From the NCBI RefSeq assembly GCF_018991925.1, contig NW_024729772.1, positions 1-64,000 on the forward strand: a stretch of DNA of 64,000 nucleotides. The letters are read 5' to 3'. The position numbers and the translations under genes were made by a program. This DNA is from Homarus americanus (Eukaryota; Arthropoda; Malacostraca; Decapoda; Nephropidae). Shown here piece by piece: positions 14,267-27,671 of the stretch. A model generated the notes under the pieces. It made no database searches. It saw only the letters and a list, made by a program, of their open reading frames with translations, and was not told the origin of the DNA. Position 1 is the first letter of the stretch. The number at the start of each line of letters is the position of its first letter.

Positions 14267-14420
14267 AAATGTGTCTGTCTGTCTGTCTGTCCAACTAAGT
14301 AATAACACTGCAAGTGTAATCACAGCCACATTGGTCTTCGTTGTAATGTTTTATATGATTTATCTTTTATCCTTAGACGATTGGAGTCTTTATATTTATA
14401 TATATGAAGAGAGAGGTATA

Positions 14421-14536
<116 letters not shown>

Positions 14537-14537
14537 T

Positions 14538-15238
14538 GTTGAACCTCACTTTACGTGTCAATTGAACTCGGAGGCTCTGTAGTTTGGAAGCGGTATATTG
14601 AATAACATAATATAAGGGGATTAAATGAAATAGAGACTGGCTGACCCTAACCTCACTTTTTCCTCGGCACAATACCTATGTTCTAGTAAAATAACATCTT
14701 AATTTTATGATGGTACGTTTACACAATTAATACTAAGAGAAATAGAGAATGCAGTCGCCAAGTTAATGTCCATTCAAATAATGGTTCAACTCTCCCTCTT
14801 CTCACACTACACTTTTGGGCTCTTCCTCCTGAGAAATTTTAAACCACTGGATTTTAATGTATAGTAATAAATAATACTCAACTGTTAGGGGATAATATAA
14901 TTGTGTTGCTTGTTTTCGTAAGATCAGGGATTATTTTGAATATAATGTCATATATTTTCACAAAAGATTATATATTTACCAGAGTAAACAAAATACTTAC
15001 ATTAGATCTAAAATTTGTATGTCTAATGCAAAATCTATGATGTTTATATTCAAATGATCATCAAATTGTAAGATTTGGCAATGTAAATTATATTCTGCCA
15101 GGTAATTTCTATGAATTTTATGAGCTAAAAAAAATTATACTTCACCGTGTATAGAGTAGACGCATCTGTAAAGGTGGGATTCGGGTTCTGCAGGTACTGT
15201 AAATATAGAGCGTGAAAGGAAATTGCGTAGGTTCACTG
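14538..15238 (+). mobile_element. MITE-B copy 1 (short form)
   Basis: The left end GTTGAACCTCACTTTACG is a degenerate version of the family start CAGTCAACCCTCACTTTACG. The right end is TAGGTTCACTG followed by TA. The interior (CACAATACCTATGTTCTAG, TTAATTTTATGATGGTAC) matches the longer copies at 18195 and 61444, but it contains only one of the internal repeat units. Confidence 0.72.
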
Positions 15239-15485
<247 letters not shown>

Positions 15486-15486
15486 A

Positions 15487-16397
<911 letters not shown>

Positions 16398-16438
<41 letters not shown>
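16398..16438. repeat. (TA)n microsatellite
   Basis: Short TA tract between a PLE-A terminus and MITE-B. Confidence 0.92.
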
Positions 16439-16439
<1 letters not shown>

Positions 16440-16443
16440 CACA

Positions 16444-17201
16444 CAGTTGTACCTTCCGCTTTACGGGGTCAATTAAACCCACAGGGTACTGCGTTATGAA
16501 AACCATGTTAAGTGAACAACAGAACATATGGGATTAATTCCAAAGAGACTGGCCTGACCCCCAAACTCTACTTTTTCGGACACAATACCTATGTTCTAGT
16601 AAAATAACATCTTAATTTTATGATGGTACATGCACACAATTAATACTTAAGAGAAATAGAGAAATACAGTAGCGTTAATGTCCATTCAAATAATGGACTC
16701 AACTCCCTCTTTCACACTACACTGCTGAGTCTTCCTCTCTGAGAAATTTTGGGGGAAAACCACTGGTTTTTAATAAATAATACTCAAACTAAAGTTAGAT
16801 AATATAATTGACATTGCTGATTCTTGTAAGACCAGGAATATTTGAATATAAATGTTTATATTTTGCACAAAAGATAACATAGTTACTCTGAGAAAATTTT
16901 TTATCTATAATTTGTATGTCTAATGCAAAATATATGATGTTTATATTCAAAATGATCACCAAATTATAAGAATTCCAGCAATGTAAATTATATTCTGGCC
17001 GGGTAATTTGATATGAATTTATGAGCTAAAACAGGCAGTCAGGCAGGTGGCGGGTGGGGCAAATTCTAAAAATAGCGTTCGAGTCGACACTACCGGCCAG
17101 AGTATGAAAAATCCGTGTTAAGTGAAAGTTCATTTCTGGCAGATATCACAGATATGATAAAGACGTTGCTAAGTGAAACCGCTAAGTAGGGGTAATACAT
17201 A
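16444..17201 (+). mobile_element. MITE-B copy 2
   Basis: The start CAGTTGTACCTTCCGCTTTACGG is a diverged family terminus. The interior matches copy 1 and copy 3 (CACAATACCTATGTTC; TCTTAATTTTATGATGG). The right end is degraded (GCTAAGTAGGGGTAATACATA). It abuts MITE-A copy 3 directly. Confidence 0.68.
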
Positions 17202-17203
17202 TA

Positions 17204-18194
<991 letters not shown>

Positions 18195-19794
18195 CAGTCA
18201 ACCCTCACTTTACGCGGTTAATGTAACCCACAGGGTACCGCGGAAAGTGAGAAACACGTAAAGTGAATAACATAACATATGGGATTAAATGAAATAGAGA
18301 CCAGCTGACCCCCAAACTCCACTTTTCCAACACAATACCTATGTTCTAGTAAAAATAACATCTTAATTTTATGATGGTACATGCACACAATTAATACTTA
18401 AGAGAAATAGAGAAATACAGTCGCCAAGTTAATGTCCATTCAAATAATGGACTCAACTCCCTCCCCCTCTTCTCACACTACACTCGCTGGCTCTTCCCTC
18501 TCTGAGAAATTTTGGGGGGAAAACCAGGTATAGTAATAAATAATACCTCAAACTAAAGTTAGGATAATATAATTGACATTGCTGGATTCCTTGTAAGACC
18601 AGGAATATTTTGAATACAAATGTCATATATTTTGCACAAAAGATAACATATTTACTCAGAGAAAACATTATATCTAAAATTTGTATGTCTAATGCAAAAT
18701 CTATGATGTTTATATTCAAAATGATCATCAAATTGTAAGAATTCCAGCAATGTAAATTATATTCTGGCCAGATAATTTGTATGAATTTTATGAGCTAAAA
18801 CAAATATGTTCAGTTAATAAAAAAAAAAATATTCTTCACGACACTATCTGTCAAAGTACCCCACCTTGCCTCCCCCCTCTTCCAACCGCCAGATGGTTGG
18901 TCCGTCCCAACCCACCCCCCCCCCTCACCAATCCTCCCTTCAAGAGAAAGGTTGGGTGAAAAAACTAGACTTTAACATTTAGTATTAAATAATACCTCAG
19001 ATTAAAGTTAGGATAATATAATTGACATTGCTTGATTCCTTGTAAAACCAGGAATATTTTGAATATAAATGTCATATATTTTGCACAAAAGATAACATAT
19101 TTACTCAGAGTAAACATTATATCTAAAATTTGTATGTCTAATGCAAAATATATGATGTTTATATTCAAAATGATCATCAAATTATAAGAATTCCAGCAAT
19201 GGAAATTATATTCTGGCCGGGTAATTTGCATGAATTTTATGAGCTAAAACAATATCTTCAGTTAATAAAAAAAAAATATTCTTCACACCCTGGTGCCAGG
19301 TGGTCGGTCGCCGGTCCCTCCCTCCCTCCCTCCCACCCCCCACCATCCCTCCCTACCAGATGAATGTGTGGGAATACCAGACTGTTTACCTTTTTAGTAA
19401 TAAATAATAAATCAGACTAAAGTTAGGATAATATAATTGACATTGCTGGATTCCTTGTAAGACCAGGAATATTGTGAATATAAATGTCATATATTTTGCA
19501 CAAAAGATAACATATTTACTCATAGTAAACATTATATCTAAAATTTGTATGTCTAATGCAAAATCTATGATGTTTATATTCAAAATGATCATCAAATTGT
19601 AAGAATTCCAGCAATGTAAATTATATTCTGGCCGGATAATTTGTATGAATTTTCTGAGCTAAATAAAAAAAATTATACTTCACCCGTGTAAATGGGTACA
19701 CCCACCGCGGATTGTGAGCATCCTGGGTTCTGGTAGGGCACTGTGTAAACCTGGAAACGCGGAATGTGGGTCCGCGTAAAGTGATCGTTGACTG
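18195..19794 (+). mobile_element. MITE-B copy 3, long form (1600 bp) with triplicated core
   Basis: Terminal inverted repeats are CAGTCAACCCTCACTTTACG at the left, and at the right CGTAAAGTGATCGTTGACTG, which is CAGTCAACGATCACTTTACG when reversed. TA lies on both sides (18193-18194 and 19795-19796), matching the TA duplication of pogo/Tc1-type elements. Three head-to-tail core units occupy most of the element. No transposase is encoded; short ORFs inside the units (such as the repeated NINIIDFALDIQILDIMF) are by-products of the repeat. Confidence 0.85.
18525..19665. repeat. Three tandem core units of MITE-B (about 400-440 bp each)
   Basis: Each unit runs from TAATAAATAATA through GGATAATATAATTGACATTG, GTATGTCTAATGCAAAAT and AATTATATTCTGGCC, then usually a C-rich tract. 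The units start near 18533, 18985 and 19397. The third ends before its C-rich part. The oppositely oriented copy at 61444-63114 holds three as well. Confidence 0.8.
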
Positions 19795-19807
19795 TATATA
19801 TATATAT

Positions 19808-21190
19808 ATTTTTTTTCTTTTTTCTCCGTCACCTTGAACGCCTTTTTCTTTTGTCGGATCACCAGTATGGCTTTCGCCAGGCGAGATCTACTGGTGATCT
19901 GCTCTCCTATTGCACCCATCTTTGGTCATCCTCTCTTAAGGATTATGGGGAAACTTTTGTCGTGGCCCTCGACATCTCCATAGCATTTGACAAGGTATGG
20001 CACAGGTCTTTGCTATCTAAACTTTCCTCTTTTGGTTTCTCTCCCCCACTTTGTTCTCTCATCTCTAGCTTCCTTGAGAACCGATCCATGGCAGTTGTTG
20101 TCGAGGGATCGATTTCTCGCTCTTTCTCTACCAATAGTGGCGTCCCACAGGGTTCTGTTCTTTCACCAACTCTCTTCCTTCTTTTTATCAATGATTAACT
20201 TCACACTACAACTAATTCTATTCATTCTTACGCCGATGATTCTGCTCTTCACTCTTCCTCACATTTTCCCCTTCCTCCTAATTCTCAAACTAGATCTGTT
20301 TCTAGAGCTGATATCATTACTTCTATCGACGCGGATCTGTGCAGCATCTCTGAATGGGGAGATACAAACTTGGTTATGTTCAATAGTAATAAAACTCAAT
20401 ATTTACCAATTACACTTTGTAAATTAGACGATCTCCCACCAATTAAATTTCAGGACGCTATCATCCTCCCAAATTCTGAAATAAATATGTTAGGCCTCAT
20501 CATTTCTCCATAATGTCCTGGAAATCACACATCCTTAGTATAACTAAAGCTGCCTCCCGAAAGTTGGGAATGCTGTACAGATGCCGCAGCTACTTCACTC
20601 CTGAGCAGTTGCTCCAAGTATATAAGGGATTCATTCGTCCTAACTTGGAGTACTGCTCTCATATCTTGGGTGGCTCTTCTTCTGTCCAACTATTAGATAG
20701 GGTGGAATGAAAGGCATTTCGTCTTATTAACTCTCCTCCTGTAGTCGACAATCTCTCTTCCCTTTCTCTTCGCCGCAATGTTGCTTCACTGTCTCTCTTT
20801 TACAGGTACTTTAACGGGTAATATTCAGTAGATTTGGCATCCTGTGTACCGTGGACAAGGCCGTTGGCTTGTAACACACGTCTTGCCCGCGGTGCCCACC
20901 GTTTCTCCGTGGATGTCGGTCACACGAGAATAACCCATTATAGTACCTCCTTCTTTCCTCAAACAGCCAAACTGTGGAATGCTCTGCCTTCTTCTGTGTT
21001 TCCATGCTCTTACAATCTGCCTCACTTTAAAAAGCTGGTTTTCTGGCATCTTCGTGGTGTAGATTAATACAGTATAACCTTTTTATCTATATTCACAATT
21101 TCTTTCTGTTCTTTTTTTTATTCGCCCCCAGGCTTCGTTGTGGGTCGTTTGACCTGTGCCCGGGTGGGCTAATTCCCGTAAAAAAAAAAA
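19808..21190 (+). pseudogene. LINE-D copy 1: Jockey-like non-LTR retrotransposon, 5'-truncated
   Basis: It is an RT fragment. 19850-20198 encodes DHQYGFRQARSTGDLLSY, VVALDISIAFDKVWH and SGVPQGSVLSPTLFLLFIND. After a frameshift a YADD box follows near 20233. 20513-20710 and 20834-21067 carry the thumb and C-terminal part (FFPQTAKLWNALPSSVFP). The 3' UTR ends in CCCGGGTGGGCTAATTCCCG and a run of A at 21180-21190. The element begins right after a short TA tract and a T-run. Similar RTs are often annotated as jockey/BS-like in arthropods. It is inactive because of the truncation and frameshifts. Confidence 0.8.
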
Positions 21191-21980
21191 TGGCCTTCCG
21201 GTGACACTCAGAAATGAACACTGCCCACAACACTCTTATCACGGCGGATGTTCACTGCTCGCTCATTGTCTGTAAATATCAAAGTATTAACTCGAGAGGT
21301 CATAACAGTTGCTATGGTATCAGTGTAGGAAGGCAGCCAAAAATATTACACTGGTATACAATAAACATTTTTCTGAAATTTCAGAAAAAAAAATAAAAAA
21401 ATATAAGTTAGGTAACTGACCTTTGCTTTTCAGACCATTATCAATACTCTGACCATTTCATGTTTCCACACAACTGCATTGCAAGTACTGTACACTTTAC
21501 TTTACAAAGATTTCTAATTTTCTTGAGGCAATTGTTCTAACCTAACTTCAAGTAAAGTATTTACCTTGAACTGTTATTTCAATTTCTCTGCAAAACCAAA
21601 TTTTTTTTTTTTTTTTGCACATTTCCTTAACTCTGTTTCCACTAAACAAAATAAGTACCCAATGAAATAATTAAGTCCCTACTTAATTAGCACAGAATTA
21701 CATACTATACTGTACACTAGAAAAATACGGAACAAAATTATTAGCAGTCTGAAATATTAATTAGTTACAGTGAAATGGTTATTAGGTACCTGTACAGAGA
21801 AATGGATATTGTAAATCACCCTTAAAAAGAATACCCACAGTATCACATTCATTCCTCCCAACTTGATACCATTTTAAATTACAATCCCACTGCTGCCACC
21901 ATTATAAGGGCGGGGATTTTCTTCTTTATCCCTTATATTCTTATTTCATACTTCTTTCTTTGTCTTATTTCCTTCATTTG
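21191..21980. other. Unassigned AT-rich sequence
   Basis: No coding or repeat match was recognised, apart from a T-run near 21600. It is the flank between LINE-D and the hAT element. Confidence 0.3.
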
Positions 21981-23585
21981 CAGGGCCAGATTCAGGAGTG
22001 GGCAGCCACCCAGGGGCCTCCACATGTGTGGTAGTAGCTATATCAGGGCTGGTCGACTTAAAACCACATGAATGACTCCAGTCATGTCTCACTTTTGTGT
22101 GTGTGTGTGGGGAATTTGTACAATATCAATAAATATACATGGACATATTAATATCATTATTATATTGGGGTTCTACACATTATGTTCACTGCTATTAAAT
22201 CTTGATATTCCAAACTTTCTGCTAGTTCCTTTTCGATGGAGAGCATAGCCAATGCATTCAATCTCTCTTGAGACATAGTGGTTCTTAGATATTTTTTTAT
22301 TAATTTCATCTTGGAAAAACTCCGCTCCCCTGATGCCACTGTGACTGGAACTGTCAATAAAATCCTATATGCTATTTCTGCCTTAGGGAAGGAACCATTT
22401 AGAGACTTGAGAATCTGAAGGACTTGAAGTGCACTGTTTGTTTCTTGAAGAATAAGTTCTTGGAGTACTCGAAGCTCTGAGAACAGGTCTGCTCAATCAA
22501 TATAGTGAGAATTTCCAACACTCACTCAATTATCCAAAGCTATACATCACTTTTTCATGATGTAGTATTCTTTCATGTCTTGAAGTTTCTCCAAGTCATA
22601 CAGGAAACCGAAGTTAGTGTCATACTCTTGCAGCTGCTTGAATCTTCTTGTCAGTGACATTATGGCCTGATCAATGATAGCAAGAAAGTAATTTCTTTCA
22701 AATGCTTTCTTAGCCGTGTTTTCTGAATTATTCTCACCTATTTCTTGTTGTCCTTTTCTTTTCACTCGTCGATTTTTTAATATAAGCCAACTTCTTTCGG
22801 ATGTTTTTCCATTTGGTAATTTTCTCATGTAAAAATTTCTGAGAAGTGTCGATTTTCACTATTTTTAGGACAAATATAATTTTCACTAGCAACTTTCACA
22901 GGTCCATTTCCTAACAAGTAGTTCATTGTTCTACTGTCCAGAAGCTGTGGCCAGTTGGCTGGATCACATAAATCATCTTCAGTTTCACGGTTACGGTCTG
23001 GGCTGTCCATTTTTAACGCTTTCATCTGTTTTTCACCACTATTCTCTTCCTATCCTTTTATGCAATTCACACTAGCACAGTCACTTGCAGTAGTTTCTGG
23101 AATTTTTTGTAACACAAATTTGTCAAGGGAACCTTTCAATACATTATAAATTTCTTCTCGTTTCCTTTTCTTTTGCCTATTCACTGCCCCCGAGATGTAT
23201 TTTCTGTATATGTCTCTGTCTCTGCTTGCCATGTTTCTTACACAAAAAAAGTATATCCACAAAACTCAAAAGGCAGGAGTCACAGCTCACAGGACAAGAC
23301 AACCTGATCTCACTGGTTACTGACCCTGGTGGACTGGCTGTGTGGAGTGGAGTGCAATGGATTATGGAGTCAGATTATGCGATCAGAGGAACCTACCCCA
23401 AACAACCCCCATGGGAGTGTCGCTATGGATGGTAAGGTCACGGTTATGATGGTGGTGTAAGCCGTCAGGTCAGATTAACCAGTCAACAGGTAATGCATCC
23501 GAGGTCACTAGGTCTAGTGCTGGGCCCCGCGGGGCTCCGGTGGTCGCCCCTGTTCGCCCCCCCCCTTCCCCTAAGGACGGGCCTG
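21981..23585 (-). mobile_element. hAT element with ZMYM1-like transposase, internally deleted
   Basis: The left terminus CAGGGCCAGATTCAGGAGTG equals that of the short hAT at 51903. The right terminus, reversed, is CAGGCCCGTCCTTAGGGG, a CAGGGCCG-type hAT end. About 1.6 kb lie between them, with the transposase remains on the minus strand. No matching 8-bp duplication is visible (TTCATTTG left, ATAGCAAG right), so one end may be rearranged. Confidence 0.65.
22160..23232 (-). pseudogene. ZMYM1-like hAT transposase remnant
   Basis: The N-terminus starts at 23232 (MASRDRDIYRKYISGA), then KGSLDKFVLQKIPE, DPANWPQLLDSRTMNYLL, and RKLPNGKTSERSWLI near 22810. The C-terminus at 22357-22160 holds the hAT dimerisation signature VASGERSFSKMKLIKKYLR, then ERLNALAMLSIEKELAES. 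Full-length relatives have several hundred residues between the SERSWL region and the FLPIID/KRRF region; here they are almost adjacent (22750-22680), so the catalytic core is deleted. Frameshifts separate the pieces. Confidence 0.72.
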
Positions 23586-24633
23586 ATAGCAAGTGAACAT
23601 AGAATCAAAAAATCCTTCATATCTAGCATTGTATCCGAGACAACTTGCAAATCAAAACAACAACAGGTGTTACATCTCCTTATCAGCCCATGTCAAAATA
23701 ATAATTCATCTCAGTCAGTAATATGGCTACAATATTGTGTTTCATTGTGCAAAACATTGATAAAATGATCTCACAGACAAGGTGACAAAAAAAACATTCT
23801 TTGTAGTAAACATCAACAAAAATCAGAGAAAATACTTCAAAATACAAAAACAATGTTCCTGCTTCACATGTTAGGGTATTATATCTTTTTATTGTACATC
23901 AACAACATCAACCACATCAGTACATTAGTGGGGTCCAGCACAGCTCACGTCTTCCATCCAGCTGGTATCTGAAAAATAGGGGATGTTGGCAGTACAGCAG
24001 CTGTAGTGGGTTGGTCCTTCTTCTAATCCACCTCTTCATCGTCGACTTTCTTCTAATGTCAGCATAGCACTCCTTCTGTCTTCTTTCTTCACATAGCACC
24101 TCTAGAAATTTCCTTTTGCCAATTCAACCTGTTAGTTAAAAACACCGGGGAAATATAAATTTTCACATGTTTCCAATGTAATTGAAAATAATAATAATGT
24201 ACAGTAATGCATAAAATAATAGGAAATGGCCTTTAAGGGCTGATATGCCTTTATTATATTGTCTAAGGTTAAAAATTTTTGTTTCAGAGAAAACAAATTT
24301 ATAAACGAAGCAATTTCAATATGTTTTATAGTGAGACGGTCGTATTTATGGCAAATGTTGGAAAAGGTGTTAGAGTACCGTATTTATAAGTTAAAGTAAA
24401 GTTAAGTTAACCTAACCTAGCATAAATTATCACTTGCCATGGGTGAACTTACTATTACTGAGACGGGGGAAGCTGCTGTGAAGTCCTCTATATTAGCCAA
24501 AATATTGTATCATATATGCTTAAGGCACATTTTCATTAAATAATCAAACTCCAGCTTCCAGTGAACTTGTTTTATTATGCACCTAATTCAGCCAAATGGA
24601 AGTTTACCAAAACGAAATAATGTAATTGGTGAT
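23586..24633. other. Unassigned AT-rich sequence
   Basis: No convincing coding region was seen. The sequence just before the gypsy LTR (24540-24633) may continue beyond the element at 29432, since the LTR retrotransposon interrupts it. Confidence 0.3.
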
Positions 24634-24775
24634 TGTAAGATTGTACCATCGTACGATATGTTTTCCCATGTTGAGATGGGGGCTTGTCTTTGGCAGTGCC
24701 CGGTTGCCAGTCACCAGCTGATGCTGTTAGAATAAAGTCTACAAAGAACGTGGTCTATGACTCAAACCTCTCACA
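24634..24775 (+). repeat. 5' LTR of the Gypsy element
   Basis: It starts TGTAAGATTGTACCATCG and ends ACTCAAACCTCTCACA. An AATAAA polyadenylation signal lies near 24731. It differs at five positions from the 3' LTR. Confidence 0.92.
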
Positions 24776-24793
24776 TGGCGCAGTGAGTAGGAT
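24776..24793 (+). other. Primer-binding site of the Gypsy element
   Basis: TGGCGCAGTGAGTAGGAT follows the LTR immediately. TGG pairs with a tRNA 3' CCA end. The sequence resembles the tRNA-Ser-type primer site described for Drosophila 17.6/297 elements; the tRNA identity is from memory. Confidence 0.65.
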
Positions 24794-24914
24794 ATGTCGG
24801 GGCCCGACACGCCATTACAGCCCTGACAAGAACGCTGACATTGCCCCTACACGTCCACTATTCTCGACACCCTCAAGGGGACGCCAGGGCTTCTCTTCAC
24901 CGGCGGGGATCACC

Positions 24915-25474
24915 ATGCGCGCCCAGCAGCAGGCCATGAGTGCATTGATGGCTCGGATGGCGTCTCTAGTTGCTGGCGGTGGTCATGCTTCTATGCCGGT
25001 CATGAAGCCCTCAGCAGCTGTCGCACCAGAGAAGTGTGAGGCAGAAATGCCAGCAGCTGCATTTAGGACATGGAGGCGGTCCATGGAGTCATGGGTGCTG
25101 TTGAACGGGTGGTCACAACTGGTGGCCACACTCCACATTCGCCTGAACTGCGTCCCTGCATTCCAAAGGGTGATTGACTCGAGATACCCCAGCGGTCAGT
25201 AGAGCTCTCGCCCAAGAAAGCCCTGGACGCCATCAGTGGAATGGTTCTTCAATCTTCAAACCAAGCTGTGAAATGGAACAAGTTTTTCATCAGCAAACAA
25301 GGTGAAGAGGAGCCCATGAAAAGGTATTTTCAACGATGCTTCGCAGAGGCAGTGGAGTGTGAATTTAAATGTCCCACCTGTGATAACGATCTCTATGAGT
25401 ACATGCTATTACGTAAAGTTATGGTGGGCCTGAGTAACCCAGTGTTGAAAAGGGAAATTTTCCAGGGGTGTTGA
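24915..25474 (+). pseudogene. gag: gag (N-terminal and capsid-like part), one frameshift
   Basis: The first frame runs from an ATG at 24915 (MRAQQQAMSALMARM) to a stop at 25202. An upstream ATG at 24684 lies inside the LTR and is less likely. Coding then continues in another frame, 25199-25474 (VELSPKKALDAISG... NKFFISKQGEEEPMKRYFQ... LLRKVMVGLSNPVLKREIF), so one frameshift lies near 25190-25200. The capsid-like part leads directly into the zinc-knuckle region at the start of the next ORF. Gag forms the particle that packages element RNA. Confidence 0.7.
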
Positions 25475-25475
25475 A

Positions 25476-27671
25476 GTGCTTAGAAACAAATGCATGTTAT
25501 TTGAGGCAGCAGTGAGAGATGCTGGTGTATTTTGTCGTACGTCTGGCCAGGCAGTAGTGGGAACAGCCGTGGAGGCAGTGGCAGTTGGTGATGACGCCAC
25601 CGGTGAGTCTGAGGTAGCTGACGCCCGACCTGGACACCCCAGTCGCGCGCACTGTGGTAACTGCGGCATGTCACATGCCTCTGGTAAAAGTAACTGCCCT
25701 GCAAGTGGGGCTACATGTCGCAATTGCTCTAAGGTTGGTCACTTCAAAAGGTGTTGTAGGAGTAAGTCAGCCCTAAGTGCTCCTGTGGATGTGTCAGGTG
25801 CTGTTACAGTGGCAACAGCCCAGCTATCCCGCCACCCCAGGTTACAAGTGTTCGTGTCCCAGGCCGGGGGCAATTCCCCCGCCACCCCTGTGCTGGCTGT
25901 AGCTGACACGGGTGCTATGGTGTGTGTGGCAGGCGCATCCCTGCTCCGGGACATCGGTTTGTGTCCGGGGCAACTTCGGGCCCGTAATGGCCTAAGGGAC
26001 GTGGCAAACAAACAGCTCAAGTGTCTGGGGTCCGCCCCCTGCCGCCTCAGTGTGGACGAGGGGTCCACCTTCCAGGAGATCTACTTCGTGCAGACAGCCA
26101 AGGCCCTCTATCTGCCATTGGAGGCCTGCAAGTGCCTCAACTTGGTGCCTGTCGACTTCCCGCTCCATAGACGTGCTGTGGCTGCCGTGGGCGATGGAGG
26201 GGAGCGGCACACTGCCGACGATCTACCTCCGAACCCTTTACCTGAGAGCAGCCGTTTCCCGCCGAGGCCAGTCGAGATACCCTTGCCTCCTTTGGAGGAG
26301 AATGTGGCCAGGTTGGAGGCATGGCTGCTCACGCACTTTTCATCTACCGCATTCAACACCAGCAGGTCCCCACTGCCAGTCATGACTGGTCCCCCTCACC
26401 TTATCCACCTGACGCCTGGCACGTCCTCCTACGCCTGTCACACACCCGCTCCCGTTCCGAAACACTGGGAAGCGGAGGTGAAGGCCCAGTTGGAAGAGGA
26501 CGTCAGGAGAGGCGTCATCCAGCCAGTGCCTGCTGGTGAGGCTACGGAGTGGTGCGCCAGGATGGTCGTGGTGGCCAAGAAAAACGGTCAGCCCAGGCGC
26601 ACTGTGGACTTCCAACGCCTCAATGCAAGCTGTCTGAGGGAGATGCACCACACACCTGCACCATTCGACATAGTGTCTGGGGTGCCAGTGCACTCGTTCA
26701 AAACCGTCGCCGACGCCTTTTGGGGATTTCATCAAGTGGAGTTGGAGGAGGAGAGTAGACGTCTGACCACATTCATCATGCCGTGGGGCCGTTTTCGATA
26801 CTGCTGGACGCCCATGGGACATTGCTCAGCATCAGATGCTTACACCAAGAGGTTTGACGACGCTATTCAGGATGTGCCCCGCAAGTACAAGTGCGTGGAT
26901 GACACTCTCCTCTATGACTCCAGTGTGAAGGGGGCGTTCTGGCACACCTACGATTTTCTGGAGACCTGCGCTCACACAGGTATCACGCTGAAACCAGAAA
27001 AGTTCTTGTTTTGCAGGAGAGAAGCCGAGTTTGTGGGTTTCCTCCTGGGGTGGGACCTGTACCAGCCCACTGCCCAACGTCTGTCAGCCATCAAGGACTT
27101 CCCCATGCCGGATCAGCCATCAATTACTGACATCAGGTCCTGGTATGGCCTGGTTAACCAGTTGGCTCCCTTCCTTGCCACTGCACCTGTGATGGAGCCC
27201 TTCCGTGAGCTCCTCAAGAAGCCAGTGGGCAAGCAGGTGTATTGGGACGTCCAGCTGCGGCTCAAGTTTCACCAGGCCCAGGACACCATCTGTCAGTTGG
27301 CCAGAGACGGCTTGGTGTACTACAACAAATCCAGGCCTATGGCAGCTGTCACTGATTGGAGCAGGGAGGGCATCGGTTTCGTCGTCCTGCAACAATACTG
27401 TGCCTGTGCCTCTCCAGAGACGCCCTTCTGCTGCAGGGGAGGGTGGCGATTGGCTCTGTGTGGTAGCCGACATCTGAGCACGGCCGAGGCCGGTTATGCT
27501 GCAGTAGAAGGGGAGGCCCTGGCTGTGGTATGGTGCCTGCGCAAGGCCAGGCTGTTCCTCCTTGGCTGCCTGACCCTCATTCTGGTGACGGACCACCGTC
27601 CCTTAGTTGGCTTGCTAGGGGACAAAGCCCTCACGGATGTGGCGAATCCGCGCCTGTTCAGGCTCAAGTAG
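25476..27671 (+). CDS. pol: gag-pol polyprotein: zinc knuckles, protease, reverse transcriptase, RNase H
   Basis: A 731-codon open frame. Residues about 60-95 hold two zinc knuckles (CGNCGMSHASGKSNC; CRNCSKVGHFKRC). Residues about 142-150 hold the protease motif VADTGAMVCVAG (DTG). RT spans about 340-560: ARMVVVAKKNGQPRRTVDF, then ADAFWGFHQVEL, LTTFIMPWGRFRY, and the catalytic box CVDDTLLYD (Cys for the usual Tyr; both Asp kept). RNase H follows (MAAVTDWSREGIGFVVLQQ, EGEALAVVWCLRKA, LVTDHRPLVGLL). The frame ends at a TAG at 27669, but the protein continues in the same frame (ILQYRFTVKYLPGKRN, ADALSR), so this stop is a mutation. The initiating Met is internal to a gag-pol fusion. Confidence 0.88.
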   Translation: MLRNKCMLFEAAVRDAGVFCRTSGQAVVGTAVEAVAVGDDATGESEVADARPGHPSRAHCGNCGMSHASGKSNCPASGATCRNCSKVGHFKRCCRSKSALSAPVDVSGAVTVATAQLSRHPRLQVFVSQAGGNSPATPVLAVADTGAMVCVAGASLLRDIGLCPGQLRARNGLRDVANKQLKCLGSAPCRLSVDEGSTFQEIYFVQTAKALYLPLEACKCLNLVPVDFPLHRRAVAAVGDGGERHTADDLPPNPLPESSRFPPRPVEIPLPPLEENVARLEAWLLTHFSSTAFNTSRSPLPVMTGPPHLIHLTPGTSSYACHTPAPVPKHWEAEVKAQLEEDVRRGVIQPVPAGEATEWCARMVVVAKKNGQPRRTVDFQRLNASCLREMHHTPAPFDIVSGVPVHSFKTVADAFWGFHQVELEEESRRLTTFIMPWGRFRYCWTPMGHCSASDAYTKRFDDAIQDVPRKYKCVDDTLLYDSSVKGAFWHTYDFLETCAHTGITLKPEKFLFCRREAEFVGFLLGWDLYQPTAQRLSAIKDFPMPDQPSITDIRSWYGLVNQLAPFLATAPVMEPFRELLKKPVGKQVYWDVQLRLKFHQAQDTICQLARDGLVYYNKSRPMAAVTDWSREGIGFVVLQQYCACASPETPFCCRGGWRLALCGSRHLSTAEAGYAAVEGEALAVVWCLRKARLFLLGCLTLILVTDHRPLVGLLGDKALTDVANPRLFRLK

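Noticed and set aside
18453..19595. Repeated ORF with NINIIDFALDIQILDIMF on the minus strand
   Set aside because: It recurs once per MITE-B core unit and has no protein-like conservation; it is a by-product of the tandem repeat.
21973..23593. An 8-bp target duplication around the ZMYM1-like hAT
   Set aside because: The flanks TTCATTTG and ATAGCAAG do not match, so no duplication is claimed.
26108..26822. Minus-strand ORFs of 90-160 codons opposite gypsy pol
   Set aside because: They are antisense shadows of a GC-rich coding region and lack any recognisable domain.
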